This document shows positions 63,942-64,000 of a DNA stretch of 64,000 nt, piece by piece. The stretch is from assembly GCF_041538045.1 (NCBI RefSeq), contig NZ_JBGOSE010000002.1, positions 316,801 through 380,800 of the forward strand, read 5' to 3'. The position numbers and the translations under genes were made by a program. Under the pieces are notes generated by a model. It saw nothing but the letters and a program-made list of their open reading frames with translations. It was not told the DNA's origin and searched no databases. The first letter of the stretch is position 1. Each line of letters starts with the position of its first letter. Origin of the DNA: Aliiglaciecola sp041538045. Lineage in GTDB: Bacteria > Pseudomonadota > Gammaproteobacteria > Enterobacterales > Alteromonadaceae.

Positions 63942-64000
63942 AACGCTTTGCTCACCGGTAAATTAGGAGCGCAGCGAGTAATTTATCCGCGTGCAGCAAC
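63942..64000 (-). other. attC site of the next cassette, cut by window edge and split by the MITE
   Basis: Continues from ATATAAC (63768-63774) across the insertion. Arms CGGTAAATT/AATTTATCCG flank GCGCAGCGAG. About 53 of 59 positions match the site at 62258-62316. The R'' end is outside the window. Confidence 0.65.

Noticed and set aside
1..64000. CRISPR arrays, rRNA genes, intact insertion sequences, replication origins
   Set aside because: No regularly spaced repeats, rRNA signatures, intact transposase frames or DnaA-box clusters were seen on reading.

Overview
The window reads as chromosome of a marine gammaproteobacterium of the order Alteromonadales (Alteromonas/Paraglaciecola-like). 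The evidence is moderate-to-low GC, the E. coli-like gene orders pabB-nudL-sdaA and yejK/yejL-yejM, a CysB regulator, a LiuR-liuABCDE leucine-degradation operon, a PEP-CTERM protein, and the distal end of what looks like a chromosomal integron cassette array. The genus is inference.

Layout. 1-17.5 kb is housekeeping: rmuC (partial), class I fumarase, pabB-nudL-sdaA, cysB, a soluble HATPase protein, a LysR/scoAB ketone-body CoA-transferase locus, a DEAD-box helicase, ybaK, a PaiB-like protein, an EF-hand protein and trhO. At 17.6 kb a tRNA-Tyr is followed by two copies of a 115-bp repeat that begins with the last 18 nt of the tRNA. This layout resembles the rtT repeats of the E. coli tyrT locus. 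18.6-24.5 kb is a small polysaccharide-use locus (SDR reductase, heparinase-fold lyase, sodium symporter, LacI regulator) suited to importing and cleaving uronic-acid oligomers inside the cell. 24.6-44.4 kb is mostly core: a DMT exporter, pfkA, a LytS/LytTR two-component pair, PilZ, an M61 peptidase, an M23 peptidase, a QueD-like protein, yejK/L/M, rlmA-gmhB, an SDR plus acyl-CoA dehydrogenase operon and an orphan receiver-TPR protein.

44.4-49.0 kb is an accessory island. It holds unknown membrane and soluble proteins, a Doc-type toxin with an antitoxin that does not look like Phd, and a short tyrosine recombinase broken by two TAG codons. Two imperfect 23-bp direct repeats bracket 2.7 kb of it. 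49.2-56.4 kb is liuRABCDE behind a clear LiuR palindrome. A similar site precedes the acyl-CoA dehydrogenase at 42.4 kb, so both branched-chain catabolic units are probably co-regulated. 56.4-59.2 kb encodes two membrane-anchored solute-binding-type proteins with no permease; the second is cut by a stop codon inside its OpuAC domain.

60.9-64.0 kb is a cassette array read on the minus strand. attC-like sites overlap the stop codon of each cassette gene. The cassettes are a C39-type peptidase with a zinc ribbon, a DUF2867 protein, a truncated methyltransferase-like fragment and a single-HKD phospholipase-D-type nuclease. A 167-bp MITE-like element sits exactly in the recombination triplet of one attC. 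The array runs off the right edge, and the integrase is expected further right. No CRISPR array, intact IS or rRNA was seen.
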